Source: Sphingobium sp. (GTDB taxonomy: Bacteria; Pseudomonadota; Alphaproteobacteria; Sphingomonadales; Sphingomonadaceae). Taken from it: DNA of 64,000 nt. The notes beneath the pieces were generated by a model. It was not told where the DNA came from. It did no database searches and worked only from the letters and a program-made list of their open reading frames with translations. The stretch lies in assembly GCA_035196065.1 (NCBI GenBank), contig CP136575.1, positions 2,520,769 through 2,584,768 of the forward strand, given 5' to 3'. This document shows, piece by piece, positions 18,431-26,832 of this stretch. The position numbers were made by a program, and so were the translations under genes. Position 1 is the stretch's first letter; every line of letters starts with the position of its first letter.

Positions 18431-19423
18431 TCAATAGTCCAGTTGCCATGGCATAGGCGCCAAACCCTTTGCCTGCATCCATTGAGGGTTATAAAGCGTC
18501 GAAAGATAACGAAAACCAGTGTCGCACAGGATCGTTGCGATCCGCTTGCCCGGACCCAATTGCCGCGCCAATTCAACCGCGCCCGCAACGTTGATGCCCG
18601 ACGACAGTCCGAGGCATAGCCCCTCTTCTGCTAGCAGCCGGCGCACCCAGACCAAACCGTCTTCGTCCGAAATGCGAAATTGCGTGTCGATCGGCGCGCC
18701 TTCCAGATTTGCGGTAATCCGGCCCTGCCCGATGCCCTCGGCGACCGAATTGCCCTCTGCCCGCAATTCGCCATGGGCATAAAAGTTGTAAAGCGCAGCG
18801 CCGTGTGGATCGCTGAGCGCGATGGTAACCGCCTCATCCTTTGCTTTCAGCCCCAGACCGACGCCCGCTATCGTACCGCCGGTGCCCGCTGCACAGGTGA
18901 AGCCATCGATCCGACCATCCATCTGCGCCCAGATTTCTTCAGCCGTGGTTTCAATATGTGCCTTGCGGTTGGCGATGTTATCGAACTGGTTCGCCCAGAC
19001 GGCATTTTCTGTTTCTTCGGCGATACGGCGTGATGTGTGGACGAAATGGCCGGGGTTGGAAAACGGAGCAGCGGGCACCAGCACCAGTTGTGCACCAAGC
19101 GCACGCAGCGTGTCCTTTTTCTCCTGGCTTTGCGTTTCGGGCATGACAATGATCGTGCGATAGCCAAGCGCGTTTCCAACGAGCGCGAGCCCGATGCCGG
19201 TGTTCCCGGCCGTTCCCTCGACAATCGTGCCGCCGGTCTTGAGTAACCCCTGCGCTTCTGCATCGCGGACGATGAAAAGCGCCGCCCGGTCTTTCACCGA
19301 CGCCCCGGGGTTGGCAAATTCGCACTTGCCATAGATTTCGCAACCGGTTTCCGCACTCGGCCCCTTCAGCAGGACCAGCGGCGTATTTCCGATAAGATCA
19401 AGTGTGGATGCAATAGCAGTCAT
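18431..19423 (-). CDS. cysK: Cysteine synthase A (O-acetylserine sulfhydrylase)
   Basis: This is a fold-type II PLP enzyme making cysteine from O-acetylserine and sulfide. The opening STLDLIGNTPLV, the PLP lysine segment NPGASVKDRAAL (near residue 40) and the phosphate-binding GTGGTIAGVG are diagnostic. The substrate loop reads EGTAGNTGIGLA, with Ala where E. coli CysK has Ser in TSGNTG. The ATG at 19423 gives 330 residues; a TTG 12 codons upstream is less likely. It is transcribed away from the zinc receptor, so the Zur-like site lies in the shared upstream region. Confidence 0.9.
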   Translation of the reverse strand: MTAIASTLDLIGNTPLVLLKGPSAETGCEIYGKCEFANPGASVKDRAALFIVRDAEAQGLLKTGGTIVEGTAGNTGIGLALVGNALGYRTIIVMPETQSQEKKDTLRALGAQLVLVPAAPFSNPGHFVHTSRRIAEETENAVWANQFDNIANRKAHIETTAEEIWAQMDGRIDGFTCAAGTGGTIAGVGLGLKAKDEAVTIALSDPHGAALYNFYAHGELRAEGNSVAEGIGQGRITANLEGAPIDTQFRISDEDGLVWVRRLLAEEGLCLGLSSGINVAGAVELARQLGPGKRIATILCDTGFRYLSTLYNPQWMQAKGLAPMPWQLDY

Positions 19424-19571
19424 ACTGCTTTCGTTAGTTGCGGTTGCAACTCTGTGCAAGCGGCGCCGGCCTAATTTGGAAAAAGGTTACCAGGGAAAAC
19501 GTCAACTTTTCCTGCCTCAATCTCTCGTCGCGTCTTAATGCCCGTTCATCGAGACTCTACGAAAATGTCTT

Positions 19572-19589
19572 GATATGTTATAACATTGG
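19572..19589. promoter_or_regulatory. Candidate Zur operator
   Basis: The sequence GATATGTTATAACATTGG contains the perfect 12-bp palindrome ATGTTATAACAT (19575-19586), 60 bases before the ATG of the ZnuD-like receptor. This matches the general form of proteobacterial Zur sites, in which GTTATA-type half sites flank a TA-rich centre. A zinc-repressed receptor is what such a site would be expected to control. The Zur gene is not in the window. Confidence 0.65.
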
Positions 19590-19645
19590 AATTAGCAGGT
19601 ATCCAGATCAATTGGTCGAAACACACAATCAATCCACGGAGCATC

Positions 19646-21811
19646 ATGAAAAAAGCCGTTCTCCTTCGCAGCGCTGCATTCGCTGCTGTCGCACTTTCTG
19701 CAGTGCACGCACCAGCCTATGCGCAAAATGCGGAGACCGCGAACGCAGCCGATGAGGCTGACGAAGACGACGATTTTCACCGCACCGGCGAGATTGTTGT
19801 CACTGCCCCCTATTTTGAGAAGCTCGATCTGCTGGCAGGCACCTCTGCCCTTGCCGGAGAAGATCTCGCCCAACAATCACGCGGCCAGATCGGTGATACG
19901 CTGACATCCCTTCCCGGCATTTCTGCGACAAGCTTTAGCCCCGGATCGTCGCGCCCGGTCTTGCGCGGCTTTCAGGGCAATCGCGTCGCGGTGTTGACAG
20001 ACGGCATTGGCAATATCGACGCGTCGAATACCTCGGCTGACCACGCCGTGACGATCGAAACACTGACCACCGAGCGGATAGAGGTATTGCGCGGACCGGC
20101 GGTATTGCTTTTCGGCGGCCAAGCTGTGGGCGGCGCGGTCAACGCAATCGACAAACGCATTCCCCGTTCAATCCCCGAGGCCCCGGCGCATGTTGACGTG
20201 CTGGGCGGCTATGGCAGCGCAGCGAGTGAATGGTCGGGCGGCGCGTCGGTTGACGTGGCTTTGGCCAACCGCATTGTCGTCCATGTCGACGGTAGCTATC
20301 GCAAAAGCGACGATATGCGCATCGGCGGTTATCAACTCTCCCCCGAGCTTCGCAAAGAGGTACTCGAACTCGCCGATGAAGAGGCTACCGAGGGCCATCT
20401 CGACGAAGCCGAGGAATTGCGGGAGGCTGCTGAAAATCGCGGGCGCATTCCCAACAGTGCCGTCGAAAGCTGGAGCGCGGGCGTTGGCGCGGCCTTTATC
20501 GGTGAACGCGGCAATCTTGGTGCGTCGTTCAGCATTTACGACACAAGCTACGGCATTCCCTCGCGCCCGGGCACCGCGCACGCCCATGGCGGTGCAGAAG
20601 CGAGTGCCGGCGAAAAAATCGCGATGGGCGCAAAGGGTGAAGAAGACGTCACAATCGGGCTACGCCAATATCGCGCCGACCTCCGCGGCGAGGTCGAAAC
20701 CGGCGGGGACTTTATCGAGAAACTGACATTCCGGGCAGGCTATGCCGACTATTCACACACGGAATTTGAAGGCGACGAAATCGGCACCGTCTTCAACAGC
20801 GACGGCATTGAAGCCCGTTTCGAAGCCGTGCAGGCAAATCGTAACGGTTGGCGCGGGGCCAGCGGCGTCCAGTATCTGACACGCGATTTCGAGGCTATCG
20901 GCGCCGAAGCATTTGTGCCGCCTAACCGAACACGCCAATTGGGTCTTTTCACATTCCAAGAATATGGCTGGGACAATTTCGAAATCGAGGGCGCCTTGCG
21001 CTATGACAGCGTCACGCAAGAAGCGCAGACGCGGGGCCTCGAACGGACCTTTAACAATGTATCAGCCGCCATGGGTGCCGCCTATCTATTCAGCAGCCTG
21101 AAGCTGGGCTTGAACGCATCGCGCACCGCGCGAGCCCCAGCAGTCGAAGAACTGTTCTCCGATGGACCGCATATCGCAACCCAGGCCTATGAAATCGGCG
21201 ACCCCACGCTCGGCAGCGAGAGGGCATGGAATCTCGAGCTTTATGCTCGCTACGACAGCTCGAATGTGAAAGCGACAGCAACCGTCTATTCAAACTGGTT
21301 CAGTAACTTCATCTATGAAGACGCTACCGGCACCGAAGAGGATAATCTGCCGGTTTTCCAATATTTCCAAAACAAGGCCCGCTTTTGGGGCTTCGAGGCC
21401 GAACTCTCGGCGCGACTGGGCCAGATCGGCGGCTTTGACTTTGTGGTCGATGGGGTTGCCGACCATACGCGTGCAACCATTTCGAATGGCGGCGGGCCCG
21501 TTCCGCGCATCCCGCCGCTCCGCCTGCTGGGCGGCGCCGAACTGAAAAGCGGTGCGCTTGATCTGCGCGGTGAAGTGGAATGGTCAGCCGATCAGAATCG
21601 GACGGCAGCCTTCGAAACCGACACGGCGGGCTTCACTATGGTCAACGCTTCAGTCAGTTGGCGACCCCTTGGCGCGAACCGAAATATTGTGTTCATCGCG
21701 TCGGCCAACAATATCTTCGATGTAACCGCCCGCCGCGCCGCGTCGTTCACCAAGGATTTTGTGCCGCTTTCTGGACGTGATTTCCGACTCACCGCAAGAT
21801 TGAGCTTTTGA
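19646..21811 (+). CDS. znuD: ZnuD-type TonB-dependent zinc receptor
   Basis: This outer-membrane receptor of 721 residues starts at the ATG at 19646 (GGAG nine bases upstream). It has a signal peptide ending APAYAQ, an Asp/Glu/His-rich linker, the TonB box EIVVTAPY, a plug domain (about 55-165, with IEVLRGPAVLLFGGQAVGG) and a beta-barrel to a C-terminal Phe. A loop containing GIPSRPGTAHAHGG occupies the place of the His-rich metal loop of ZnuD, though with only two His. The family and the palindrome upstream both point to zinc uptake. A different metal is possible, and the symbol is by similarity of architecture. Confidence 0.8.
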   Translation: MKKAVLLRSAAFAAVALSAVHAPAYAQNAETANAADEADEDDDFHRTGEIVVTAPYFEKLDLLAGTSALAGEDLAQQSRGQIGDTLTSLPGISATSFSPGSSRPVLRGFQGNRVAVLTDGIGNIDASNTSADHAVTIETLTTERIEVLRGPAVLLFGGQAVGGAVNAIDKRIPRSIPEAPAHVDVLGGYGSAASEWSGGASVDVALANRIVVHVDGSYRKSDDMRIGGYQLSPELRKEVLELADEEATEGHLDEAEELREAAENRGRIPNSAVESWSAGVGAAFIGERGNLGASFSIYDTSYGIPSRPGTAHAHGGAEASAGEKIAMGAKGEEDVTIGLRQYRADLRGEVETGGDFIEKLTFRAGYADYSHTEFEGDEIGTVFNSDGIEARFEAVQANRNGWRGASGVQYLTRDFEAIGAEAFVPPNRTRQLGLFTFQEYGWDNFEIEGALRYDSVTQEAQTRGLERTFNNVSAAMGAAYLFSSLKLGLNASRTARAPAVEELFSDGPHIATQAYEIGDPTLGSERAWNLELYARYDSSNVKATATVYSNWFSNFIYEDATGTEEDNLPVFQYFQNKARFWGFEAELSARLGQIGGFDFVVDGVADHTRATISNGGGPVPRIPPLRLLGGAELKSGALDLRGEVEWSADQNRTAAFETDTAGFTMVNASVSWRPLGANRNIVFIASANNIFDVTARRAASFTKDFVPLSGRDFRLTARLSF

Positions 21812-21848
21812 TACCGCAACTCATCTGGCGTTAAGGAAGTACTGCGCA

Positions 21849-21866
21849 CTGTTATGCGAATAACAG
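21849..21866 (+). repeat. Perfect hairpin in leader of the entericidin-like gene
   Basis: CTGTTAT and ATAACAG form a seven-bp perfect stem around the loop GCGA (a GNRA tetraloop), ending 16 bases before the ATG of the small lipoprotein. It is followed by AAAA rather than T residues, so it is not a plus-strand terminator. It could be an RNA element or a protein-binding palindrome. Confidence 0.45.
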
Positions 21867-21882
21867 AAAAGAGGAATTCAAC

Positions 21883-22005
21883 ATGCGCAAGATCATCGCT
21901 GCATCACTGATCGCCGCCAGCCTTTTGCTGTCCGCGTGCAACACCGTGAAGGGCCTTGGCAGGGATATCGAATCGGTTGGCGAAGCCGGCGACCGCGCGA
22001 TTTAA
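21883..22005 (+). CDS. Entericidin A/B-like small lipoprotein
   Basis: The 40-residue product has a basic start and a hydrophobic signal, then the lipobox LLSAC with the lipidated Cys at residue 19. The mature part NTVKGLGRDIESVGEAGD matches the entericidin EcnA/EcnB family pattern (CNTxxGxGxDxxxxG). A GAGG lies about nine bases before the ATG. These are small membrane-anchored lipoproteins; the E. coli pair is described as a toxin/antidote, but single copies in alphaproteobacteria have no proven role. Confidence 0.85.
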   Translation: MRKIIAASLIAASLLLSACNTVKGLGRDIESVGEAGDRAI

Positions 22006-22036
22006 CGCAGAGGTGCCGGGAAGGCCCTAGGCTACC

Positions 22037-22816
22037 TTACGCAGGTTCGCCTTCGTCTTCGGCAGCGGCGTCAACCTCTTGTGTGCGCTTCTTGTGCGTG
22101 AAGCGAATGGCGATCAGCGCAAGTTCGTATAACAGACAGAGCGGGATTGCGAGCAGCAGCTGTGAGATAATGTCTGGCGGGGTCAAAACCGCCGCAGCCA
22201 CGAACGCGCCAACAATTGCGTAACGCCGGCCATCCCTCAACTGTTCGTAAGTTACAATGCCAGCCCGCTCCAGCAGCATCAGCAACACCGGCAGCTGGAA
22301 CGCAACGCCAAAGCCGAAAATGAAGGTGGTCGAAAAGTTCAGATAATTGCCAACGCCGGGCAAGGCCTCTTGCGTTACTCCGCCGACATTGCCTTCAAAT
22401 CCGAGAAGAAAGCGCAAGGCAACGGGCATTGCGCCGAAATAGGCCATGCTGGCGCCCATGCCGAACAATATCGGCGTCATAAGCAGAAAAGGCAGGAAAG
22501 CCTTTTTTTCTTTCCTGTAAAGGCCTGGCGCAATGAACCGCCACATCTGGGTAGCGAAAACCGGAAAGCTCACCATCAGCGCCGCGAAAAGGCCGACCTT
22601 CACCTGAACGAAAAACGCTTCGAAGATATCTGTATAAATCAACCGGTCATGCCCGATATTCTTCAGCGGCTGCACGAGCCAGCCATAAATCGTCTGAGCG
22701 AAATAGAAGCAAATGCCAAAGGCAATTGCGAGCGCGAGCACGCACCAGAGCAAGCGGTTGCGCAGCTCGATCAAATGATCAAGCAAGGGCATTTTGCTAT
22801 CTTCAAGCTCGCTCAC
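22037..22816 (-). CDS. tatC: Sec-independent translocase subunit TatC
   Basis: TatC is the six-span membrane receptor that recognises twin-arginine signal peptides. The 259-residue product opens with the conserved cytoplasmic head MPLLDHLIELRNRLLWC. It carries the periplasmic segment FIAPGLYRKEKKAFLPF and ends in a charged tail. Its ATG overlaps the tatB stop by four bases. It is the last gene of a tatABC unit downstream of scpAB. Confidence 0.96.
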   Translation of the reverse strand: MSELEDSKMPLLDHLIELRNRLLWCVLALAIAFGICFYFAQTIYGWLVQPLKNIGHDRLIYTDIFEAFFVQVKVGLFAALMVSFPVFATQMWRFIAPGLYRKEKKAFLPFLLMTPILFGMGASMAYFGAMPVALRFLLGFEGNVGGVTQEALPGVGNYLNFSTTFIFGFGVAFQLPVLLMLLERAGIVTYEQLRDGRRYAIVGAFVAAAVLTPPDIISQLLLAIPLCLLYELALIAIRFTHKKRTQEVDAAAEDEGEPA

Positions 22817-23160
22817 GGCTTCGGGTCTGCCTTCGCATCAGCGTCCTTGGCAGGATCAGGCTCTATGTCAGGCGGCGGCAGCGAATCATATTGGCGCACA
22901 CTTGAGTTGTCGGTGACCGGATCGGCAGAAAATTCGCGCATGATGCGTTGATTTTCTGCGGCCCATTTCTTCTCGAGTTCCTCAATTTCAGATTGCCGAA
23001 CCATTTCATCGAGTCCGCTGCGGAAATGCGCAGCCATGCGCCGCGCCTTACTCAGCCAATTGCCGACAGCGCGCAGGACGCGCGGCAGATCCTTAGGACC
23101 GATCACCAGTAGGGCAATCAGCGCGACAAGGATCAATTCGCTGGAAGCGATGTCAAACAT
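22813..23160 (-). CDS. tatB: Sec-independent translocase subunit TatB
   Basis: TatB bridges signal-peptide recognition and TatA recruitment. The 115-residue protein has the N-terminal helix FDIASSELILVALIALLVIG followed by PKDLPRVLR, then an amphipathic helix and a Pro/Asp-rich acidic tail. The initial FD and the GPKDLP hinge distinguish it from TatA. It lies 23 bases after tatA and overlaps tatC. Confidence 0.94.
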   Translation of the reverse strand: MFDIASSELILVALIALLVIGPKDLPRVLRAVGNWLSKARRMAAHFRSGLDEMVRQSEIEELEKKWAAENQRIMREFSADPVTDNSSVRQYDSLPPPDIEPDPAKDADAKADPKP

Positions 23161-23183
23161 GCGGTTTCAGCGCCTTCGCAGGT

Positions 23184-23405
23184 TCAACTGGTCTTATCAG
23201 TCTGCTTTTCGGCGTCGACAACGGTCGGCTGCGGGCTTTCGATGCGCGCCGCGGGCTTGGAATCTTCGTCTTCGGCCATGCCTTTTTTGAATTCCTTGAT
23301 GCCCTTTGCGACATCACCCATCATGCCGGAAAAACGACCGCGGCCGAAAAGCAGCAAGATGATAATGCCGACCACCAGCCAATGCCAGATACTAAAACTT
23401 CCCAT
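23184..23405 (-). CDS. tatA: Sec-independent translocase subunit TatA
   Basis: TatA forms the oligomeric pore-like part of the twin-arginine translocase. The 73-residue product has a short membrane helix ([18 protein letters not shown]), the FGRGRF hinge and an amphipathic helix ending GIKEFKKGM, with a charged tail. AGGAG lies eight bases before the ATG. A gap of 67 bases separates it from scpB. Confidence 0.95.
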   Translation of the reverse strand: MGSFSIWHWLVVGIIILLLFGRGRFSGMMGDVAKGIKEFKKGMAEDEDSKPAARIESPQPTVVDAEKQTDKTS

Positions 23406-23472
23406 TTTTCAAACTCCTAGCGGGGATTTTTTCCCTTCACGAACCTCGCGGCCGCTATATTGCACTTGCGGT

Positions 23473-24105
23473 CTAGGCGCTTTCGTCACCAATTTCCAGT
23501 TCGCTATCGCCACCTTCGGGCAAATCGCCATTTTCGACCGCGGAAACACCCTGCATCCCGTCAAATGCCAGATCAACCGGATCAAGCAAGCCCGCCGCCC
23601 GTAAATCGGCAATTCCGGGGAGATCTCGACGCGACTGTAAACCGAAATGCGCAAGAAAATCGCTTGTTGTAGCGTAGGTTAGCGGTCGCCCAGGCACTTC
23701 GCGTCGCCCGGCCGGTCGCACCCATCCCGCCTCCATCAGCACGTCCAATGTGCCTTTTGAAATCTGGACGCCTCGGATCGCCTCTATCTCGGCGCGACTG
23801 ACCGGCTCATGATAGGCGATGATAGCAAGTGTTTCGACCGCCGCGCGGCTCAGTTTGCGGCTTTCTTCCCGCTCGCGGCGCAGCAAATGCGCCAGATCAG
23901 CCGCCGTCTGGAAGTGCCAGGCCTTGCCCCGCTTGACCAATTCTACACCGCGCCCGGCATAATGCGCTTCAAGCCGGGTCAGCGCATCAGCGACATCAAT
24001 TGCCTCGCCGACATAGGCCTTGATCTGCTCCACCGTCATTGGCGTTTGAGCGGCAAACAGCGTTGCTTCAACCGCGCGTATGGCAGGATCATGTTCGATC
24101 ATCAT
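23473..24105 (-). CDS. scpB: Segregation and condensation protein ScpB
   Basis: ScpB is a dimeric winged-helix partner of the SMC-ScpA condensin. The 210-residue product contains the two winged-helix regions, including LSRAAVETLAIIAYHEPVSR and the GRREVPGRPLTYATTSDFL segment typical of the family. It overlaps scpA by four bases. Confidence 0.94.
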   Translation of the reverse strand: MMIEHDPAIRAVEATLFAAQTPMTVEQIKAYVGEAIDVADALTRLEAHYAGRGVELVKRGKAWHFQTAADLAHLLRREREESRKLSRAAVETLAIIAYHEPVSRAEIEAIRGVQISKGTLDVLMEAGWVRPAGRREVPGRPLTYATTSDFLAHFGLQSRRDLPGIADLRAAGLLDPVDLAFDGMQGVSAVENGDLPEGGDSELEIGDESA

Positions 24106-24911
24106 TGATGCGCTCGCTCCGAAATCGAGCCATGACTGACCTTCACCATCAACGGCGCAAAACTTGTTTCCTGCTGCAATACCAATCGCCCTTGTTTTGC
24201 CAGTTCGAGCATCGCCAGAAAGCTCGACGCTAGCGCCGAACGCCGCAATTGCGGATCTGCATCCTTGGGCAGAAATGCTTCAAGCGACGTCCATTCAAGT
24301 GCAACGCCTAGCATTTTGGAAACGTGATCAAGCGCTTCGTCGAGTGTCATCACCGCTCGCCGTTTGACAACGTGCATTACAGGCGCGCTGCGCGCCTGTA
24401 TTTGTCCATAGGTCGCGATGAGTTCGAAATAGCTGCAATCCCAGGCGGTGGTGCGGACAACGCGCAGGCCTTCGGGTGTGCCGCGCAGAAAAACATCACG
24501 ACCTATACGGTCCCGTGCCATCAACCGCGCGCCGCTCTCCCGCATCGCGTTCAACCTTTCCAGGCGTAGTTGCAAACGCAGCGCAAGTTCTTCTGGCGAA
24601 GGATCAATGGTCGGGTCCTTGGGCAACAGCAGCGCTGATTTCAGATAGGCAAGCCATGCCGCCATCACCAGATAATCGGCGGCGAGTTCCAACTTCAGCG
24701 CACGCGCGCTTTCAATGAAATGCAGATATTGCTCAACCAACTGCAGGATGGAGATCTGGCGCAGATCGACCTTCTGATTGCGCGCTAGCGTCAGCAGCAG
24801 GTCGAGCGGACCTTCCCAGCCGTCAATATCGATTTTTAGCCGATCCACGTTTTCTGATGGCGCAGATTCCGCCGCAGCGTCGTCGAAGTCGAGGTCCAAA
24901 GACGCGCTCAT
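24102..24911 (-). CDS. scpA: Segregation and condensation protein ScpA
   Basis: ScpA is the kleisin that bridges the SMC heads. The 269-residue product shows the family landmarks WEGPLDLLLTLARNQKVDL near residue 32 and EYLVMAAWLAYLKS-like text (here DYLVMAAWLAYLKSALLLP) near 80. A C-terminal winged helix follows. The start overlaps the nagZ stop by four bases, giving nagZ-scpA-scpB as a coupled unit. Confidence 0.95.
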   Translation of the reverse strand: MSASLDLDFDDAAAESAPSENVDRLKIDIDGWEGPLDLLLTLARNQKVDLRQISILQLVEQYLHFIESARALKLELAADYLVMAAWLAYLKSALLLPKDPTIDPSPEELALRLQLRLERLNAMRESGARLMARDRIGRDVFLRGTPEGLRVVRTTAWDCSYFELIATYGQIQARSAPVMHVVKRRAVMTLDEALDHVSKMLGVALEWTSLEAFLPKDADPQLRRSALASSFLAMLELAKQGRLVLQQETSFAPLMVKVSHGSISERAHQ

Positions 24912-25966
24912 GCCGCCCCAGTCGCTGCCCGGGTCAGCTTGCTGTCAATGCGGTCCTCTCCAATGGCGATCAGTTGATCCCGCTTGTCCAGCAAGGCAGC
25001 GAGTTTATCGTCGGCATACTCAACAGGCCCGACCGTCGCCATGGCGCGATCTAAACGCTCCAGTGCCGGCGCCCCCATTTCAGGCAGTCGGTTGGCAATC
25101 TGGACCATTTCATCCATCCGCCCCCAGCAATTAAGAGCAATGTCGCACCCTGCCACGATGCACGCCTCTGCGCGCGAGGCAATATCCCCCGACAGCGCCT
25201 TCATATCGAGGTCGTCACTCATCAGCAGATTGTCGAATCCGATATCACCGCGGATCACATCGTTGATGATGGTGGGAGACATTGTGGCCGGCAGATCAGG
25301 ATCATAGGCATCAAATACGATATGCCCCGTCATCCCCATAGGGGCCCTGTTGAGGCTACGGAACGGGCTGAAATCCTGCTCCAGTTCCTCTCTCGTCGCG
25401 CTAACCTTGGGCAATTCATGGTGGCTGTCGACAAGCGCGCGACCATGGCCCGGCATATGTTTAACGACGCCAACCACACCGCCGGATTGCAACCCGTCAA
25501 GAACCGCACGACCAAGCGCCGCCACGCGCATCGGATCACTGCCCAATGCCCGGTCACCGATCGCAGCATGGGTTTCTGGGACGCGCACATCCAGCAAAGG
25601 CGCGCAATTCACGTTGATCCCAACCTCCGCAAGCGTCAGCGCCAGCGCATATGCGTTTACACGCGCGGCCTCTATCGCAGTCATCGCCGAAATATCGTAA
25701 AGCGCGTCAAAGACGGCGCCAGCGGGAAAGACGGGCCACACCGGCGGCTGCATCCGGGCAACACGGCCGCCTTCCTGATCGATGAGGATCGGAACATCGG
25801 CGCGGCCGCTCACCTCTCTCAAGCTGTCGGTCAACGCCCGCAACTGGAAGCGATCCATTATGTTGCGCTTGAAGATTATATAGCCCGCCGGCTGACATTC
25901 GCGAAAAAAGGCGCGCTCGTCGGCGGTCAGCTCGAGACCGGAGAGTCCAAAAATTACGGGCTTCAT
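24908..25966 (-). CDS. nagZ: Beta-N-acetylhexosaminidase NagZ
   Basis: NagZ is a cytoplasmic GH3 enzyme that removes GlcNAc from anhydro-muropeptides during cell-wall recycling. The motifs IDQEGGRVARM and KHMPGHGRALVDSHHELP, with the conserved Asp/His of the mobile loop, and LLMSDDLDMKAL (Asp nucleophile region) are present. I use the ATG at 25966 (GAGG eight bases before) rather than a TTG four codons upstream; this gives 352 residues. Confidence 0.95.
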   Translation of the reverse strand: MKPVIFGLSGLELTADERAFFRECQPAGYIIFKRNIMDRFQLRALTDSLREVSGRADVPILIDQEGGRVARMQPPVWPVFPAGAVFDALYDISAMTAIEAARVNAYALALTLAEVGINVNCAPLLDVRVPETHAAIGDRALGSDPMRVAALGRAVLDGLQSGGVVGVVKHMPGHGRALVDSHHELPKVSATREELEQDFSPFRSLNRAPMGMTGHIVFDAYDPDLPATMSPTIINDVIRGDIGFDNLLMSDDLDMKALSGDIASRAEACIVAGCDIALNCWGRMDEMVQIANRLPEMGAPALERLDRAMATVGPVEYADDKLAALLDKRDQLIAIGEDRIDSKLTRAATGAA

Positions 25967-26010
25967 CGCCTGCCTCAAAGTCTGCGTTCCATGGATACAA
26001 GGCTAGGTCA

Positions 26011-26030
26011 GCTTGTGCATTCGCACAAGC
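26011..26030. repeat. Perfect 8-bp palindrome in SPOR-nagZ gap
   Basis: GCTTGTGC and GCACAAGC are separated by ATTC. The site is 45-64 bases upstream of the nagZ ATG and lies after the terminator-like hairpin of the SPOR gene. No T tract follows on either strand, so an operator or leader hairpin for nagZ-scpAB is more likely than a terminator. Confidence 0.4.
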
Positions 26031-26062
26031 GCCTCTGCCCCATTCTGCGCCAAAAACTGTGC

Positions 26063-26097
26063 AAAAAGGGCTGCAACGCGAACGCGTCCTACAGCCC
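26063..26097 (-). terminator. Rho-independent terminator after the SPOR gene
   Basis: On the minus strand GGGCTG pairs with CAGCCC around an inner ACGCG/CGCGT stem, and the hairpin is followed by TTTTT (26067-26063). It begins 43 bases after the SPOR-protein stop and would separate argS-SPOR transcription from nagZ. Confidence 0.6.
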
Positions 26098-26139
26098 CAT
26101 TGCACACGTTTCAGCGCATCATTAGCAGTTACCCAAGGC

Positions 26140-26811
26140 TTATTTCACCACCATGCAGTTTTCGCCTGCCGCTTTCAGCTTTGCGCAAAGCTGCTGTGCA
26201 GCGGCGGGATTGGCGGTAACGGCCTGCAAGCGGAAAACCTTGCGTCCGCCTTCAGCCGCGCCTTCGACAACCCGGCGGTTCAGCCCCGAGAGGAAACCGA
26301 AGCGCTGGCCCATTGCAGTCCAGGCCTGCCCTGCCTTTGCCGTATCGCTAAACGCCCCAAGCTGGACAAAACCTGATCCTGTAGGCGCTGCGTCAGCCGC
26401 AGCCGACGCTGTACCAGCGGTTGCAACAGAAGCGGCAGGCGCGGCTTCTGCAGCTTTGGCCTTAACCGGATCGATACTCGCGCCGACCTTCTTGCCTTCA
26501 CTTGCAGCAAAGGCGGCATCGCCCTCACCTTCGAAACTCTTGCCTTCGCGGTCGGTCGGGGCAACCTTGTAATTGCCTTCCTGAGCGGCGATCAGCTCGC
26601 CATTGCCTGAACTGCCGCCCGACTGGTTACGTTGCAGCCAGTAAATGCCGCCGACTATTGCAGCGAGTAGCAAAAGCCCGCCCATTACCAGACCCGCCAC
26701 CTTAAGCGGCGAGGCGCTCTCTTCATATTCATAACCATCTGCGGTTTCGAGCCAGGGCAGGCGATCCGGATCGTCGAGCCCCAGATTATCGTCTTGCTTG
26801 TTGTCTGTCAT
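26140..26811 (-). CDS. SPOR-domain membrane protein
   Basis: The 223-residue product has an acidic cytoplasmic head, a membrane segment at about residues 38-59, an Ala-rich linker and a C-terminal SPOR domain (about 145-223, starting GFVQLGAFSDTAKAGQAW). SPOR domains bind denuded peptidoglycan glycans at division septa. The place between argS and nagZ is common in alphaproteobacteria and fits a wall or division role. It starts 21 bases after the argS stop. Confidence 0.88.
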   Translation of the reverse strand: MTDNKQDDNLGLDDPDRLPWLETADGYEYEESASPLKVAGLVMGGLLLLAAIVGGIYWLQRNQSGGSSGNGELIAAQEGNYKVAPTDREGKSFEGEGDAAFAASEGKKVGASIDPVKAKAAEAAPAASVATAGTASAAADAAPTGSGFVQLGAFSDTAKAGQAWTAMGQRFGFLSGLNRRVVEGAAEGGRKVFRLQAVTANPAAAQQLCAKLKAAGENCMVVK

Positions 26812-26832
26812 GGCTGGTCCTTTGCAGGGTTC

